From JBBQKF01 sp038326615 (GTDB taxonomy: Bacteria > Bacillota > Clostridia > Saccharofermentanales > UBA5734): a DNA stretch of 7,432 nt. The DNA lies in the NCBI GenBank assembly GCA_038326615.1, contig JBBQKF010000122.1:1-7432 (forward strand), in the 5' to 3' direction. Below the pieces are notes generated by a model that was given only the letters and a program-made list of their open reading frames with translations, ran no database searches and had not been told where the DNA came from. Both the position numbers and the translations under genes were made by a program. Of this stretch, positions 6,201 to 7,432 are shown piece after piece. Each line of letters opens with the position of its first letter. Positions within the stretch are counted from its first letter, which is position 1.

Positions 6201-6962
6201 GGTGCAACCAATTACGAGATCTACCGTGCAACAAGTGCTACAGGAGCTTACACTCTTGTTACCACCACATTAGCAACAGCTGGGAGTAGCTATACCAACA
6301 CAGGACTTTCATTTAACACAACTTACTACTATAAAGTGCGCGCGTATTCACTTTATAGTTCTGTTAAAACTTATAGCGGCTATTCATCTGTTGCATCAGC
6401 TAAAACACTTCCACTTGCACCAGCATCAGTTGTTGCATCTTCTCCTTCATACAACAGCATCAAGCTTTCATGGGCTGCGGTTCCAGGAGCAAATGGATAT
6501 TCAGTTTATAGATCAACTTCTGCAACAGGTACATTTACACTTATTTCGACTGTAACAACTGCTTATTATACTAACGCCTCTCTTACACCAGGAGCGACAT
6601 ATTATTATAAAGTTTCGGCATACAGACTTGTCGGAACAACAAAAGTTTACGGACCTCAGTGCGCAGCTGTTAGCAAACGGGTAGTGCCTGCAACCATTAC
6701 AAATCTTACTGCTGTTCGCTACAGCTCTACAAGCATAAAGCTTACATGGGGTGGCATAAGCGGTGCAAGTGGATATGAGATTTATCGCTCAACTGCCGCG
6801 TCAGGAACATACACTCTTCTTAAAGCTCAAACATTATTGACCTATACCAACACAGCCCTTAAGACAGGAACAACATACTATTACAAGGTGCGAAGCTACA
6901 GGCTTGTCGGGACAACGAAGGTATATTCGGACTTTTCGTCAGTAAAGAATGCAAAACCATAA
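3216..6962 (+). CDS. Secreted BspA-type leucine-rich-repeat protein with B-repeats and fibronectin-III-like domains
   Basis: This 1248-residue protein is probably secreted and may bind host, matrix or other cells; its ligand is unknown. Order: signal peptide 1-27 (KK, hydrophobic core, likely cleavage after TSA); BspA-type LRR_5 block I, about 33-385, with repeats like FKNCESLTDINLPEGLLYI; InlB-type B-repeat/Flg_new, about 395-472, ending FLGWNTNTDG...LYAMWED; LRR block II, about 475-895; second B-repeat, about 902-970, with FNSNGG and FSGWYTS...LYAKW; three fibronectin-III-like domains, about 974-1066, 1068-1158 and 1159-1247, each with a LTW/LSW strand, a Y-x-x-Y-R-[AS]-T segment and YYYKV-x-[AS]-Y. 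The LRR blocks hold five copies of a ~40-residue GILYNK-type insert. No LPXTG motif, S-layer-homology domain or C-terminal membrane segment is seen, so it may be released. The ATG follows GAGGTGAT (3202-3209) by six bases. It is monocistronic as far as visible, with no terminator found. Confidence 0.93.
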   Translation: MKKTFLLLLTICIILSSLTIPSMETSAETYNNLEYSIIGGVIAITGGKPVNGVLTIPDRINNVRVVAVNGYAFMDNIDIVKVVLPSTIESLAIGAFKNCESLTDINLPEGLLYISNETFAGCYNLKTLSIPSSVRTINSNSFNDCLGLIDINVNSSNSNFSSENGILYDKTKYTLKHIPSGKSGMVALPDSLSEIDSFGISNLPYVTGFSMSLSNNKYSIDNGVLYNKDKTILVRCPQTRTSQFVIPDGITAVWKYAFSKCSKLNSVIFPDSVIALSDYSFSRCNSLTYIDLNKVSRFGYSPFKSCINLETVTIRTEIEYMSYDNSDVSSFSSDPFADCANLRRAFVLCNANNYIYNLFQTCESTMRVFYDQNMTGWDQLFMFKTTIPFDLTKKHKVTYMPNGATSGAVPIDIIEYDFDDFYTVMENTGNLQKGESEFLGWNTNTDGTSVDHFAGDMFTIDGDDIVLYAMWEDDWSYGESKSIEINGLTWHYTERGTSWCSVDGVSPAIDTINIPKEIASRKVMSISQYAFANESEITWVIIPDGVTTINDYAFLGAEKLSGVSIPSSIAHISPTAFNSCTNLNAFSGDYGNAYYSCYGNILYDKYKTKLIKIPATCEPFISFPMSIQTISSYAVSDFKNGSTFIIPESATTIEDFAFLNSTTPSIVKIPKNVSSIGETSFMGCEEISEFKVDKRNNGYSSREGILLNKSQTSFIQCPALKGPTVIIPDTVTSIGSAALFDCFNAKTFQVGAANTSFSSADGILYNKLKTGLIQCPILKTGAITIPNTVVNIKELAFSMCTGLTSVLFPSGLKSIGAASFMLCTSLTTVTLPASVTSIGDNAFYICDSLSKAYFSGNAPQMGMGVFDYCADNFKIYYLSTKSGFTTPYWLDDKYPCTSIPGTYTVTFNSNGGTAITTKTVTFNTKSAAPSVNPTRSGYIFSGWYTSSAFTTPVSFDTLILANTTLYAKWIASATAGLKVASGGYNALKLTWTATSGATNYEIYRATSATGAYTLVTTTLATAGSSYTNTGLSFNTTYYYKVRAYSLYSSVKTYSGYSSVASAKTLPLAPASVVASSPSYNSIKLSWAAVPGANGYSVYRSTSATGTFTLISTVTTAYYTNASLTPGATYYYKVSAYRLVGTTKVYGPQCAAVSKRVVPATITNLTAVRYSSTSIKLTWGGISGASGYEIYRSTAASGTYTLLKAQTLLTYTNTALKTGTTYYYKVRSYRLVGTTKVYSDFSSVKNAKP
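6135..6956 (+). repeat. Three tandem fibronectin-III-like domain repeats (coding)
   Basis: Three units of roughly 90 residues share the pattern S-[IL]-KL-[TS]-W, GA-x-x-Y-x-[IV]-YR, SATGTFTL-like, and TTYYYKVRAY-like. The last two units also share RLVGTTKVY, encoded by different synonymous codons in each, so the duplication is not very recent. The coding DNA here appears less AT-rich than in the LRR blocks, consistent with a module of separate history. Confidence 0.75.
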
Positions 6963-7006
6963 CAAGAAGGCTCTAGGATGAGTTAAAACTTCGAAAACAC
7001 GATTAA
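6963..7006. other. Short gap after the LRR gene
   Basis: There is no intrinsic terminator, ribosome binding site or start codon with a meaningful frame in these 44 bases. The frame that later encodes the Ig-like segment has TAG at 6974-6976 and TAA at 7004-7006. Confidence 0.4.
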
Positions 7007-7432
7007 AATCCGTTTAAAGTTGCGATTGACAGAGATCCTGCAAATATCTGGGGGTATATGAAGGCCAACGTATACGTGGATCTGTTTCGCCAACCGCTGA
7101 AGAAACTAATTGCATTGCAACATTAAATGGCAAGAAATATGTACTTGGTACCAAAATTTCTACACCGGGTAAATATTCTCTTAAGGTAATTGACCGTGCA
7201 GGTAATATTAGTAAAGTGAATTTTATGATTCTTGGTGCAAATGGGGAAATAGTAAACAATGATAATTACCAGAGCATAGAGGCTTCAAATGAGAGTGAAT
7301 CTGTTTCTCCAAATGATAATAGTAGTGAATTAGTAAGTAGTGAAACCTCCGTATATTCTGGGAACATTAAAGAAAACACCACAAAAAATACTATTGCTAA
7401 GTCATCTGGGAATTTTGTTATTAATATTTTTG
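7007..7432 (+). pseudogene. Broken fragment of an Ig-like-domain surface protein, open at the window edge
   Basis: From 7057 to the window end one frame stays open for 125 codons with protein-like content. It encodes YEGQRIRGSVSPTAEETN, then ATLNGKKYVLGTKISTPGKY, then SLKVIDRAGNISKVNFMI, followed by a Ser/Asn-rich tail. ATLNG-x3-Y-x2-GT-x-I-x3-G-Y-x-L-x-V-x-D-x-AGN is the end of a bacterial surface Ig-like domain common in Clostridia. The expected beginning of that domain, FKVAIDRDPANI (7013-7048), lies in another frame, and the break falls at GGGGG (7050-7054). One extra G would join ATC TGG GGG GTA TAT GAA. There is no usable start codon, and stops flank both frames (TAA 7004-7006, TGA 7027-7029). 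It is most likely a 5'-truncated, frameshifted relic, though a sequencing error in the G-run is possible. Confidence 0.65.

Noticed and set aside
7014..7259. 81-codon minus-strand open frame opposite the Ig-like fragment
   Set aside because: It is a shadow of the forward Ig-like coding sequence, which has recognisable family motifs; the reverse product has none.

Overview
The window is AT-rich DNA that looks chromosomal and most likely comes from an anaerobic, low-GC Gram-positive bacterium (Bacillota, probably Clostridia). The support is strong GGAGG/AGGTGA ribosome binding sites, consensus TTGACA/TATAAT-type promoters, a flavodoxin plus membrane-anchored FMN-binding protein pair, and a large secreted BspA-type leucine-rich-repeat protein with a classical N-terminal signal peptide. 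No species can be named from the sequence alone.

Positions 1-564 hold no convincing gene. A near-consensus promoter (239-267) is overlapped by two copies of a dyad-like 17-bp motif spaced exactly 20 bp apart (254-290). It is followed by an unusually long (~290 nt), almost T-free leader containing 15-bp and 16-bp tandem repeats. Then comes a same-strand cluster of three genes with good ribosome binding sites: a flavodoxin-like protein (565-1065), a small membrane-anchored FMN-binding-domain protein carrying the SGAT flavinylation motif (1133-1519), and a MarR-family regulator (1616-2095). The simplest reading is a flavin/redox operon controlled by its own MarR repressor, with the paired motif at the promoter as the operator.

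Convergent to this is a minus-strand cupin-like protein (2194-2718). Its start was chosen from a GGAGG ribosome binding site and a consensus promoter that both lie inside the longer open frame. The divergent gap 2860-3215 carries two candidate forward promoters, and the proximal one contains short tandem repeats.

The right half is dominated by a 1248-residue secreted protein (3216-6962): signal peptide, BspA-type LRR block I, InlB-type B-repeat, LRR block II, second B-repeat, then three fibronectin-III-like domains, with no visible cell-wall anchor. Downstream (7007-7432, running off the window) is the remnant of another surface protein. It has a recognisable Ig-like domain and a Ser/Asn-rich tail, but the frame is broken at a G5 run and no start codon is usable.

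Nothing here amounts to a wholly new system. The parts most worth following are the paired operator with its repetitive T-free leader, the repeat-containing promoter of the surface protein gene, and the broken Ig-domain gene behind it.
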